In this document: one piece after another, positions 46,775 to 57,965 of the stretch
How positions within the stretch are numbered: the stretch's first letter is position 1
Layout of the letters: each line of letters begins with the position of its first letter
DNA from: Siphonodentalium dalli
Lineage: Eukaryota > Mollusca > Scaphopoda > Gadilida > Siphonodentaliidae
DNA length: 64,000 nucleotides
Direction: 5' to 3'
Assembly (NCBI GenBank): GCA_032622095.1
Contig: CP136067.1
Coordinates: forward strand, 49,825,899 to 49,889,898
Program-made: the position numbers and the translations under genes
The notes under the pieces: model-generated
Database searches by the model: none
What the model saw: the letters and a program-made list of their open reading frames with translations, nothing else
Told to the model about the DNA's origin: nothing

Positions 46775-47020
46775 TAAAGAAAATTTCCAACTGATGACCA
46801 TTTAAGTTCATAATTTTGAACAGAAGCATAGGAAATTAATTAGCTGTTTTTTGGCTGGCCACGGGGGTCATGAGGGACCAGGACACAGACCATTTCAGTC
46901 AAAATGTTGGACCAAAATAGGAAAATGTGCAAATGTTGGTCTAAAAACAACAAATTCCCCAATAATTCATTGCTGGAAAATCAAATTACAAGAACAATTT
47001 CAACCCATCGTTGATGTTAA
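46775..47020 (+). repeat. Interspersed repeat F, copy F6 (nested)
   Basis: AATTTCCAACTGATGACCAT, TTGGTCTAAAAACAACAAAT, TCCCCAATAATTCATTGC and ATTACAAGAACAATTTCAAC match F1 and F4 blocks. Confidence 0.65.
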
Positions 47021-47995
47021 ATTTGCATACGTCCATGCACAGTATAGCGTGTATATCCAAACGGAATAAATATTTATTTAGTGCGTCTACTCGCATTTAA
47101 TTTGAAACAAACGTCGCACTTTCGTCGACTCGAATTCAAATACCACCAAATTACGTCATGCTCGTTGGTGTTTTCCAGTTTCAATTGGAATTCCCTCATT
47201 AGCATATCATTATGCAGCTCGTTTGCATGTCTCCGAAATTAAATTCGAGTCGACGGTGATGCGACGTTTGTTTCAAACACGGATCTCAGACGCATCAGCA
47301 ATTAAATTCGTGTTGACCACACGCATTCTTCGTCGGTAGTGCGTCTACTCGCATTTATTTGCAACAAACGTCGCACTACCGATGAATCTAATTCAAATAA
47401 TTTAATTCGATTCGTCGGTAGTGCGACGTTTGTTCCAAGGGTAAAGGTTACAATTTAACCATTGGCATAAGCTTCAGTGAAACGTTGTATTATTTATTGC
47501 ACACCCAATGGCTTATTTGACGAAATACAGCAAAATACAGAACAATTCAAAACGTTCAAATAAAGATTTTGTATTGTTCTTGAACAACACAAACCGATTA
47601 CGCCAATAACGTCATTGGCGACGCCAACTTTAACAGAACATTTATTTACTAAATTATGAAGTATAGCGTACATTAAGCACACGTTTGTTCAATTAAATAA
47701 AACAATATCAACCTAAATGTTAAAATATTGCAATCCACAATATTCAGAGTGTACAATAAACATAGAACAACACAGCTTTGTGAATATGTGAACGTTATTG
47801 CACTCTTTTGTCGTCCCGCGAGGTAAAACTCGAACCTCCGGTTTTTCGTTTTACCATCGCGTCACAACAAACTCGTGTAATAACGTTAACCAGTTCACAC
47901 ACTTGTGTCGTTCTATCTATGTATTACACACCAGCTGTTGTAATCTTAGTTCAAACATGTGTGTTAATTTCGACAGTTCGATCTATATATATATA

Positions 47996-50156
47996 ACTAG
48001 AAGGTGACCCGACTTCGTCCGGCTTTGACCTTGAATTGACCATTTTGAAGGTCAAGGTCAGGTGTGGTCAAACACCAACACCCTAAAAATGGTGGAAATC
48101 GGCCCAGCGGATACCGGGAAATCGGCCCAACGGATACCGAGATACCCTATGCATCAAAATTCGTCCGTAAAAATCCGCCAGTTTAACCCGATTTGATTTC
48201 CACTCAAGTATATAAACGCGCCTCATATACACACGCTCATTAATTATCAAGTTTCAACGTAAAGATAAATTACCATCGGTGCCCGAGATATCGCCAAGAC
48301 GTCTGAAACAGTCAAATGCATCGGCCGGTTAAGCGTTAACGTGATCTAACGTTATGACCTCTAACGACGTCATAGAAGTTACGCATTGTTTTTATCCTGA
48401 TGGAAGATAGTACCACTTCTTCTTGATAATTGAGGCAGATAACTAAAACGGATACATACGCATTATATATCGTTGGAAAGAGGAAACACGAAAGATTCTC
48501 ACAGTGTCATTATTATGACTGGCATTTTATTATTCGCGCTGTTTCGAATCGATTTGTAAGCACCGAACTCAAATGAAAGTCCCGTAACACAGCGTAAAAC
48601 AGATTTGACCTCGGCACGTGAAAAGTTGACCTCGGATCTGAAAATCAATAGGCCTATGTCACCCCCCGGCAGAAAACACCCCCACATACCAAGTTTCATC
48701 GAAATCGGGTCGGCCGTTTTCGAGTTCAACGATTACACCCACACACACACACACACACCCCCCTCACACCCCCCCCCCACACACACACACAAACAGATCT
48801 TCCAAAATATATAATAGACTAGAAGGTGACCCGACTTCGTCCGGGCTTTGACCTTGAATTGTCTATTTTGAAGGCCAAGGTCAAGTGGGGTCACGATTTG
48901 ACCCGTCCAAAACACTGCCCGAACAAAAGTACCCGACAAAAGTACCCGACGAAATCCACCCGGTTTTACCCGATTTGACGTTGAATTGATCATTTTGAAG
49001 GTCAAGGTCAGGTCGGGGTCACGATTTGACCCGTCCAAAACACCCAGTGGACAAAAGTAAAATAAAATTTCGTCGAAATACCATCAAAATTGGCGATTTG
49101 ACCTTGAATTGACCCGATTTCAAGGTAAATGTCACGTCGCACGGGCAAATGAATATGCTTATGAGACTCCCCATACGAAAGTACCCCCACATACCAAGTT
49201 TCATCGAAATCCCGTGATATTCGGGCGTTTGACCTTGAAATGACCCGATTCCAAGGCCAAGGTCACGTCACACGGGCAAATTAATATGCTTATGAGACTC
49301 CCCATACGAAAGTACCCCCACATACCAAGTTTCATCGAAATCCCGTGATATTCTGGCGCTTTACCTTGAAATGACCCGATTTCAAGGCCAATGTCACGTC
49401 GCACGGGCAAATTAATAGGCCCATGTCACTCCCCGGCCGAAAAAAACCACACATACCAAGTTTAATCGAAATCGGCCGTTTTTGAGTTCATCGATTACAG
49501 ACAGACACACACACAGACACACACACACACATATCTTCCAAAATATATAATAGACTAGAAGGTGACCCGACTTCGTCCGGGCTTTGACCTTGAATTGTCC
49601 ATTTTGAAGGTCAAGGTCAGGTGGGGTCACGATTTGACCCGTCCAAAACACTGCCCGGACAAAAGTACCCGTCGAAATCTATCCGGTTTTACCCGATTTG
49701 ACATTGAATTGATCATTTTGAAGGTCAAGGTCAGGTCGGGTCACGATTTGACCCGTCCAAAACACTCAGTGGACAAAAGTAACCCTATGTATAAAATTTC
49801 GTCGAAATCCCATTAAAATTGGCGATTTGACCTTGAATTGACCCGATTTCAAGGTCAATGTCACGTCGCATGGGCAAATGAATATGCTTATGAGACTCCC
49901 CATACGAAAGTACCCACACATACCAAGTTTTATCGAAATCTCGTGATATTCGGGCGTTTGACCTTGAAATTACCCGATTTCAAGGTCAAGGTTACGTCGC
50001 ACGGGCAAATTAATAGGCCCATGTCACTCCCCGGACGAAAATACCCACACATACCAAGTTTCATCGAAATCGGCTCGGCCGTTTTCGAGTCCATCGATTA
50101 CAGACAGACAGACAGACACACACACACACACACAGATCTTCCAAAATATATAATAG
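47996..50156 (+). mobile_element. Three head-to-tail RTE-like 3' tails
   Basis: Units begin ACTAGAAGGTGACCCGACTT at 47996, 48818 and 49554. They contain TTTGACCTTGAATTG blocks, ACCAAGTTTCATCGAAATCG and GGCCGTTTTCGAGTTCA or similar. Units 1-3 end in a CA microsatellite and GATCTTCCAAAATATATAAT (ATATCTTCC in unit 2). The TTTCATCGAAATCGG..CGGCCGTTTTCGAG pattern followed by a microsatellite is what RTE-clade LINEs and their SINEs show at the 3' end. Unit lengths (822, 736, 603 bp) differ by internal duplications. No RT is present. Confidence 0.6.
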
Positions 50157-50745
50157 ATGGCTATCCTGGACTATCGCTGGAAACGCATGACGTAATTACA
50201 GGCGACGTAACGAGAATAATATGACCATACGTAAACGTAATAAAGCCCACGTAGATTAAATCTGGCAGTTTGCGATCCAAAATACATTTATAATTATTAC
50301 CGCTTTTGAATTACACCGGTATCGAAATTAGTCGACGAAATTGCTGTGACAAAGATAAAGGGAAATAATGACATGTCGTCCTGTGCTCAAATAGAACTTT
50401 CGAAGAGGTGTTCTTTCGTGCGACACTGTTGACATTTTCACAACATGGTATCTACTCGATGTGTTTATTGGTAACACCGAAAATCTGGTCTGCTTGACAG
50501 TATGGAGATATAATAAAATTACATTACAACATGCTCCAAGTTGTGTGTTGAAATTCGGCACTACATGTGGAGTGATTACAGAGTGTGCTGTATATAGCTC
50601 ATGGTATGTTGCTCCACAGCTAAGTCATATAGTCCGAAAATATCCAACTATTCAAATCTGAGATGGAAATGCTTATTTGCATAAGTTGGAGGGAATTGTG
50701 TGCGCACATGGTGACGTCATATAGTATAGTACAGTTCACAATCTC
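50157..50745. other. No recognisable gene
   Basis: Short open frames only. Confidence 0.3.
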
Positions 50746-52594
50746 AAGGAACAAGGCCTGTTACAGTCATGTCGCAAGCATATGGGTGCTCGTCCCATAT
50801 CCCAACTAAAGAACACACGTGTGCCATTAAGAACTAACCAAGATTGAACATAGTGGCATTAACGGATTGACAGACCCATGCCACAGTGTATGTCGCAAGC
50901 ATATGAACGCATGCATTTGACACTATATCAATGTGTGGGATACATACACAAAACCGCACGCGTGTCTTACTGGTACCAGTATATCGAACGATTGCAATGT
51001 ATAAGGACCGCACGTTCAGCCAATACCCTAAATGTCATCCTTAAGCGACATAATTCTCAAAATTAAGTCATACCAGAGTCGAGAATATTGTACCCAATTA
51101 CTGGTTATGTCACACCGTTATAATGCGTTATTTTTGTGTGTGCAAAGCGTTCCTACATCAATAATTTGTACACTGCTACTACGTCAATAAAGCATTGTTC
51201 GGTCAATATATACCAGGATATGTTGATCAACTTGGGAACGCAATGTGAAATTAAGTAGCCACGATTGAATACAATGTACCACTACCGGTTGGACAGACTA
51301 TTACCATAACTAGTGTATGTCGCAAGCATACGGATACAGTTATGACACGATATCAATGTCGCACGCTTGGTATGGAATATATACACAAAACTACGCGTGT
51401 GGGTTACTGACAACAGTATATCGGCCGATTTCAATGGCGTAGGATGGCACAATATGGCAAGAACCATTATTGTTCTCATTAAGAGACGCATGCATGAGTA
51501 TCACACACTATCGACCAGTAACAAACATGCAATTGGGCCTGTTTACCACAAGCTCGATCGATATATTCTAACTGACTCTTCCCCACCAATGTCTCTATAT
51601 CCCTTCAAGATAGATGTTGCCAAACACTGTGTCTTGAATAAAAGTGCTCAATTTCAGGTAAAAATACGAATAGATTCAACTATATATAACACCTGCATTT
51701 TAGTGACTTCATTTGTATTTTTCTTGCAATAATTGTCATATCTGCTTCAATTTAATACGGACACCAAAACCACCAGCACAAACATTCAGTCATACACGTA
51801 GCCGATAATACTGTACCCAATTACTGGTTATGTAAAATGTTCAAGGCTTTATTTTTTGTACAATTCGTGCACTGCGCTACTACGTCAATAAAGCAATGTT
51901 CAGTCCATATGCCAGGATCATTTCATCGATGTCGCAACCATGTGAGCTCCCCTTCCGGAATATCGACTTATCCCAACTCTAGAACGCAATGTGAAATTAA
52001 GAATTAGCCACGATTGAACATAGTATACATGTACCACTAACGGATTGTCAAACTAGTGCCATATACTGTATGTCGCACGCATATGGACGCACTTGACACG
52101 ACATCAATATCGCACGCTTGGTACGAAATATATACACATAATCACAGGCGCGAGTTACTGTTGCGGTATATCGGACGAGTGCAAAGGCGTAATGATCGCA
52201 CGATCAGTCAAATACAAATTGTTATCCTTATACGCGACGTATGCAAGTATATATGTCATATACCAGAGGCCAATAACACACATATGCGGGGCTGTTAATC
52301 ACACGCTGGATCGGCATATTCTAACTGACCCTTCCTCACAAGTGTCTCTACATTCCTGCATTATGGATGTTGCTTAACACAGTTTCTTCAATACAAATAA
52401 CATATACATGTATATATTTATGACATGATTAGCACTATTTTCCCGTGTAATATTCGAGCGTAATAGACACGTGTAATATCGTCGCGTGCAATGACGTCAC
52501 GCTGCTCTTTGGACCAAAGTTCGCAGTTCTCTGGCTGCAGTTAATTATTGTTCTTTTCGATACAATTTTAGCGATTATATGATCATGTGATAAA

Positions 52595-52742
52595 AGGTAT
52601 CTCAAATTCGTTCTATTTTATACGTTATGTATCAACCTCGTCCACTAAATTCTATTTGAGACTCGGTAAACCTCGGCTCAAATCGAATTTAGTGAACTCG
52701 GTTGATAAATTCCGTATAAAATAGTAACTCGTTTGAGATCCT
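52595..52742. repeat. Imperfect hairpin, about 66 bp arms
   Basis: AGGTATCTCAAATTCGTTCT...TGAG pairs with CTCAAATCGAATTTAGTGAA...AGATCCT. It ends with ACTCGTTTGAGATCCTCT, a string nearly repeated at the end of the hairpin at 54690-54845. Confidence 0.75.
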
Positions 52743-52830
52743 CTATATATAACGATTTAAACTCAGATTTAATCACACAACCTGGAAATTTTAAGCATTT
52801 TAGTGACTGTTTGTATTTTTCCTGCAATAG

Positions 52831-53508
52831 GTGGATTATCTCTTTGTAAGCATGCATTATATAGTTACCGGGGTATAAAATATTAGATTTGAATCGAATA
52901 CTCCTGTCCGGAAATGCTTCTATCGATTAATATTCATTTTATTTCGAATATTTTCTGGTCTAAACAGGTGTGTTTGTTCAGCTAACGAACAATAGTGGTT
53001 ACTGTTAACAGAGACCAGAAATTTTATTGTACAATTTTATCGCAAATAAACTTTAAAGGTACTCAATCCGATCAGAGGGTCCTCATCTCAACAGATTCCA
53101 ACAACAACAAAATTTTATCAAAGGTCACTTTGATTATCAGGATCGATTAATTATCCAAAAATAATGCTAACGACTGTGAACTATCGTATATAATCGCTCA
53201 AAATGTGTTGTATAGCAACATTTTGTTCAATGGAATTTAGTATCGATAGTATGTCCTTCGGCTTTTTCGGCAAACTTCTGGGACAGAAAGTATTCCCCAT
53301 AATGAATAATAATAGATTCCTAAAATCGATATCTAATAAATCTGAGCTTTGATGGGTGGCTTCCTCGACTCGAATCAAATATTTTTGAAATAAAATCAAT
53401 ATTAATTGATAGAAGCTTTTCCGGACAGGGGTCTTCAGTTCATATCTATTATTTTATACCCACGCAACTATTTAAAATTTGTTATTTAAAGAGATAATCC
53501 ATCTTTAA
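52831..53508 (-). mobile_element. MITE family N, copy B, with nested M5
   Basis: Inverted relative to copy A: left end GGTGGATTATCTCTTTGTAA with TGCATTATATAGTTACCGGG, right end AGAGATAATCCATCTTTAA. Shares CTGTCCGGAAATGCTTCTAT, ATTTCGAATATTTTCTGGTC and ACAGAGACCAGAAATTTTAT. MITE M5 interrupts it at 53053. Confidence 0.8.
53053..53390 (-). mobile_element. MITE family M, copy M5, right-truncated
   Basis: Left end TTAAAGGTACTCAATCCGAT, then AACAGATTCCAACAACAACA. The right part has AAATCTGAGCTTTGATGGGT-like and TTCCTCGACTCGAATCAAAT blocks, stopping at TATTTTTG without the terminal repeat. Inserted in N copy B. Confidence 0.8.
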
Positions 53509-53700
53509 CCTTTTGATGCTGGGAGCTGCACTGTTGCAGCATTAAATACCATGTACCAGTGCCTTCCCTTATATATGAATCCTCCTATATGTAAGCGAAT
53601 GCGTTGGCACAGGGTTTTCGTAATATTTCCGGACACTCAAGTCATGGAATTGTTAAATTTAATAGACACCAAGCACCGTCAGCATCAAAACTCTAATAGC
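53505..53700. mobile_element. Small element related to family P
   Basis: TTAACCTTTTGATGCTG at the left and CAGCATCAAAACTCTAA at the right form an inverted end. The interior has diverged forms of the P hairpin (CCAGTGCCTTCCCTTATATATG and CGAATGCGTTGGCACAGGG). Probably a distant relative of P. Confidence 0.5.
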
Positions 53701-54000
53701 AGGTAGCGTTGAGAACACTGTACACAATTACTGGTTATGTCACAATTCTAAGGCCGTATTATATATTTTGTTGCGCTCTCACATCACTCATTTTCACACT
53801 ATGCTGGTACATCGATTAAGGACTTTCAGTCTATATTCTAGGATGAGTTGGTTAATGTCGCAACCATATGGGCATCCCTTCTGGAATATCGACATACCCA
53901 ACTATGGAACGCATTGTTAAATTAAGTAATAGCCACCATTGAACTTCCTACCACTATGAAATATATACACACAAGTGATTGTGGTTGTTCCTGTCGTGCA

Positions 54001-54685
54001 AATCCGCAAAGATAGCACAATTTTTTGCACGAACAGTGAAATACCTCATGTGTTATTCTTATGGGATCGCAGGAGTTTCATAAACTTGGGGCCATAGCAC
54101 CAATGTATGTTCTTTCTTGGAGTGTATAATAGAACATAACAATTGCTGTTTGTAGTCATGTTTCATGATCTTATATAGCTATAACAGTACATGTACCCTG
54201 ATGTATGTAAGGCAAAATTATAGTAAATATTTGTATAACCTTATCCACTCTAGACTCGCAAATTTACAATTAACATATACAAGTAATAAATACATGTACT
54301 AATTAATTTAATTTAATTTTTTTCAACTAACGTTCCACACCAAAGTGAGAGTCACTCGTATTTGAAGTATAAGGAAGGTAGTAAAAGAGGTCATTCTTTA
54401 TTGATACATATGTAACCTTCATATCACATTCATCGTATATTATGCCTTCCAATATTTTTCCAACCAGCTATTATCATGAATAGTTTGAAAAGTTATGTCA
54501 TTATATATACACCATTAAATACATCAAAGTGTCTTCATTTATCTGGGACTATTTCTTTACACGCTCAAACAACGCACAGTTACATGAACAGTCATCGCAT
54601 ATCTTATAGACGCCGATGTTAGTTTAGCGTCCCATTTGTTGATTTAGGTAGGTTTTGTCGAGGCTTTAGATCATGTAATAAATAT
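54001..54685. other. No recognisable gene
   Basis: AT-rich, only short open frames. Confidence 0.3.
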
Positions 54686-54689
54686 AATC

Positions 54690-54845
54690 TATAACTGGTC
54701 CCAGAGTATAGGCTATAGCGGAATTTACAAAATTCGTCTGGACACTACATTATGTCTGGACCTCAACAAAGGCTCGTCCAGATCTAATTTTCTGGACTCT
54801 GTTTGTAAATTCCGCTATAAACTGGGGACTCGTTGTAGATCCTCT
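54690..54845. repeat. Imperfect hairpin with inner GTCTGGAC repeats
   Basis: CTATAGCGGAATTTAC (54713) pairs with GTAAATTCCGCTATA. The inner part holds TCGTCTGGAC, ATGTCTGGACCT and CGTCCAGATC. It ends GACTCGTTGTAGATCCTCT, close to the end of the hairpin at 52595. Confidence 0.7.
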
Positions 54846-54889
54846 CTTTATTACACACGCTAATCCCTGGAACATGACAAATGTGGCAA

Positions 54890-55130
54890 GAATGAATAAA
54901 TGTGCTGGACCCAAACATCTTTGTGTGTGTCAACTACACAACTTTGTAGGTCAGTAACCACACATAAACTGTTCATCTGCATCCACACAATCTTGTGCGT
55001 AACGTAGCACACATTTAATGTGTGCCTACAAAGAACAAATTGTTTGGTCGATCCACACAGTTTGTTCGCCACCGCCACACAGCAGATGTGTGGTAATTTG
55101 CCACACAATTCACCACACAATGTTGAGCTC
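54890..55130. repeat. Degenerate ~24 bp minisatellite with CCACACA motif
   Basis: CCACACA, CTACACA or GCACACA recurs about every 20-27 bases (for example CCACACATAAACTG, CCACACAATCTTGTG, CCACACAGTTTGTTC, CCACACAGCAGATGTG), often followed by TTTGTG. The minus-strand open frame across it is cysteine/valine-rich only because of this motif. Confidence 0.6.
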
Positions 55131-55289
55131 GATCAAGTGGCTACGGTAACTGTGTGGTTCTAAGTCGTTTTAAGAGTACATATAATATATGAGAGAGAGA
55201 CCGTACAATCACGATTAACTTGAAGATGAAGTGTATAAACATACTAGTAGTGGTAAATGTGAGGCCATTTGGTATTGCATAAATTCCCC

Positions 55290-56165
55290 CATAATCAGAG
55301 AATGGCATATTGGTTACAAGAGGTTGACGATAATCCATATCTCGGGCTCAATTTTTCTAACAACCTTACATGGTCATCTCATATAAACAAAATAGCAAAA
55401 AGAGCGAACAGCACCCTTGGTTTCTTGAGAAGGAATCTGAGAAGAGCGGACAAGAAACACAAGAAGATGGCATATGAGTCCATGGTTAGATCAGCATTAG
55501 ATTATGGAGCGGAGGTATGGGACCCGTACAAGAAGGAAGATATCAAGACACTAGAGAAGGTTCAAAGAAGGGCTGCAATGTTTATCACCGGAAAGTATAC
55601 AGACAGAAAAGAGGGTGCAGTGACAGAGATGTTGGACAATGAAAACATGGTACCACTCCAAACAAGAAGACGCGGGCTCAGGATGAAACTCTTTAGCAGG
55701 GTAGCACAGGGGCTGGTGCCAGCTACAAACTCAAATGACATACTAAAACCAAAAAAAGAGGGTAGACAAATTAAGGCGAAAAAATTCCCAGGCTTTGAAA
55801 CGACAAACATCATCGAAAAACAATAGTGTATTAACTCAAATTCATTCGAGCAAATCAGAGCTGTAACACCACAGTACGAAAATTCGTTCTTTGTTCGTAC
55901 AATTCTCGAATGGAATAGCCTGGATGTGAGCGTATGTGAAGAAGCAACAGACAAAACAGCTTAAGTCCTCCTACAGATACAGTTGAGTCAAATACATGAT
56001 ATACATATGTATTGGACTCAGATCATCCACTATTTGACCCTGTCTGAAGCTCATACCTTTTCTAATTACAGGCGATAAAGGACTCCTGGTGCCAGATTAT
56101 GCTTGGTTCTCTTCTTATGGTGACAATAAAGACAAGATTCCACCAAAAGTTCCGAAATCCGCACC
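55290..56165 (+). mobile_element. LINE reverse-transcriptase C-terminal fragment
   Basis: Plus-strand non-LTR retrotransposon remnant starting in the RT palm/thumb. It reads NPYLGLNFSNNLTWSSHINK, then IAKRANSTLGFLRRNLRRAD, YESMVRSALDYGAEVWDPYK, LEKVQRRAAMFITGKYTDRK and RGLRMKLFSRVAQGLVPA. This is the conserved C-terminal half of Jockey/CR1/L2-type ORF2. A stop at 55824-55826 follows FETTNIIEKQ. The expected continuation is in another frame (QYENSFFVRTILEWNSLDVS, then CEEATD), so the copy is frameshifted. The 3' part has GACAATAAAGACAAG. The catalytic domain upstream is missing, as in 5'-truncated insertions. Confidence 0.94.
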
Positions 56166-56601
56166 TTCATGAGCTAAAATAAAGACATTTGTCATTTGTG
56201 CAAAAAAAAAATTGTTGTCTGTTTCATTAAAATCATTTCCTGTTTACAAATAAGCACATGTCTGTCATGCGCAGTGGCATGGTTTCATAATGGTTAATAA
56301 AACGTGTACTCCGCCCCCGACACCGACTCGGGGGGGGGGGGATGTATAGACGGAAGATAAATGAAAAAAAAAATTCTTTTGCTAAATTATATGCTACTTT
56401 GCCAATTTATTACATATGTAATAAAAATATTACGGAAAAAATTACTAACATACTTTTCAATAGCATTTTTGCTTCGAAAATAAACTATTTAGCCGGAATG
56501 AGAAAAAGTGTAGCTGAGTTGCTTTATTATCCAATTCTACTAAGTGTTGTATAATACTTTTAACAAGTTGTAGAAATATATTGGTGATATGAAGTAATTG
56601 T

Positions 56602-57062
56602 AAAACATATTTGATTTGAGTTGAGGAACCCACCCATCAAAGCTGAGAGTGATCAGATATCGATTTTTGAAATCTATTATTTTTCACCATCGACAGGCAC
56701 GTATATAGCAGCGGCGTATATGGGCAGCGCAAAAGGGGGCGGACAGCGGAGCGCGTTACAGGCCCCTGTGCCATCAATAATTTTCAGTTGCCCAATAAAA
56801 AGTCGAAAGAGGACGGATGAAGATGGATAACACTAAAAGCAAGTGGCTTTTTTGTGTCAGATATTTGACAAACCCGCAAAATTTCATTAAACAAAATGTT
56901 GATAAATAACAGGTTTTGGGCAATTGTATACTATATTTGACTGGCTAGCATTATTTTTGGGGCATTAATTGATTCTGGTAAACGAAGTGGCATTTCATAA
57001 AATGGTGTTGTTGTTGAAATCTGATGGTATGGGAACCATCGAATCGGACTGAGTACCTTTAA
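56602..57062 (+). mobile_element. MITE family M, copy M6, left-truncated
   Basis: TTTGATTTGAGTTGAGGAAC, GAGAGTGATCAGATATCGAT and GTTGATAAATAACA blocks, with right end GAATCGGACTGAGTACCTTT. The left terminal repeat is missing. A block rich in G and C (about 56690-56770) interrupts the family sequence. Confidence 0.75.
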
Positions 57063-57644
57063 TGTCATTTAAAAAAAAATAATACCGGTATACTCAAAGG
57101 TACGAATTGTCGAAATGATACATGAACTGGTATGAAATGTCCAGAACCCTGGTGCGAAACATCTCTATGTCAAACTTCCATGGTATGAAATGCCAGCAAC
57201 CTATTGGCTATTCATCCATTGCACATTATAATTTATTTCCAATGGGCATGGATACAAGTCTCCCATTGGGGAGGGGGTCCACCTTGATACATGTATGTTT
57301 TTCGAAAATTATTAATTAGATATGACATTTTTGCACGGTATGGCTTGTTATCAAACTCCATTTGTACTTAGGTGAATATCACTTCAATTTGCCCTAAATC
57401 GAGTGATATCATTTTACGACATCACTTATTAAGAGTAATACATGTATGATTTTATGACATCACGATCTGAGTAATACACGGTATGGCTTTATGACATGGT
57501 GTAATTCTATTTCACTGTTAGATAAGGCATAGATACCAATTTTTTTCTGATGTCACTCATTTGAAAGAGTTGTCAATATTACACTGTTACTGAGAGGCGA
57601 ACTACCGTAATTAATAGATAGGGTATTACTTGGTTGGTTTGGTA

Positions 57645-57965
57645 TTATAGGCCTGATTTCAGCCCTCAGTAGCCTCATATCAGCCTTCGACGTCAGGCTG
57701 ATTGTAATATGAGGTTACCTCAGGGTGATATAGGGCCTAATATCAAACCAACGATGTTGGCGCTGCTAGTCTACAGGGTCATTGTCTGGTTGTTCCCCTT
57801 GTCGATGAGATATAAATGGGTACAGGACGTTTTTGTATCGTCTTAAGTCATTTCGTACCACATTTTGGGTAGTTTTGTACCATATTTTTGGTAGTTTCGT
57901 ACCTTATTGTTTGGTAATTTCGTACCGTGTAGGAAATCAATTGGTCATTTCGTACCATGTTACTA
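57645..57965. repeat. Stem-loop and TTTCGTACC repeats
   Basis: 57645-57745 is an imperfect inverted repeat (AGGCCTGATTTCAGCCCTCA against TGAGG...AGGGCCT; CCTCATATCAGCC against GGCTGATTGTAATATGAGG). From 57845 to 57960, TTTCGTACCA or TTTTGTACCA recurs five times, 20-32 bases apart, separated by TTTTTGGTAG-like strings. Confidence 0.6.

Larger units (their letters stand above)
45317..47441. mobile_element. 2.1 kb Harbinger/PIF-like non-autonomous element
   Basis: Terminal inverted repeats identical over about 33 bp, beginning CCCTTGGAACAAACGTCGCA. TAA lies directly outside each end (45314-45316, 47442-47444), as expected for PIF/Harbinger. The right 360 bp carries further copies of the ACAAACGTCGCAC end motif in both orientations. 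The interior contains nested G2 and F6 repeats. No transposase domain was recognised in any frame. Superfamily is inferred. Confidence 0.8.
50750..54000. repeat. Diverged ~730 bp tandem repeat T, interrupted
   Basis: Landmarks recur: GTATGTCGCAAGCATATG (50888), GTATGTCGCAAGCATACGG (51314), GTATGTCGCACGCATATGG (52069); and CCCAATTACTGGTTATGT (about 51097, 51820) with CACAATTACTGGTTATGTCA at 53722. GAACGCAATGTGAAATTAAG, ACGATTGAA and AATAAAGCA blocks keep the same order. The run is broken at about 52390-53700 by a hairpin and three MITE-type elements. Confidence 0.75.

Noticed and set aside
55562-55954. 130-codon minus-strand open frame
   Set aside because: Antisense shadow of the LINE reverse-transcriptase fragment on the plus strand.
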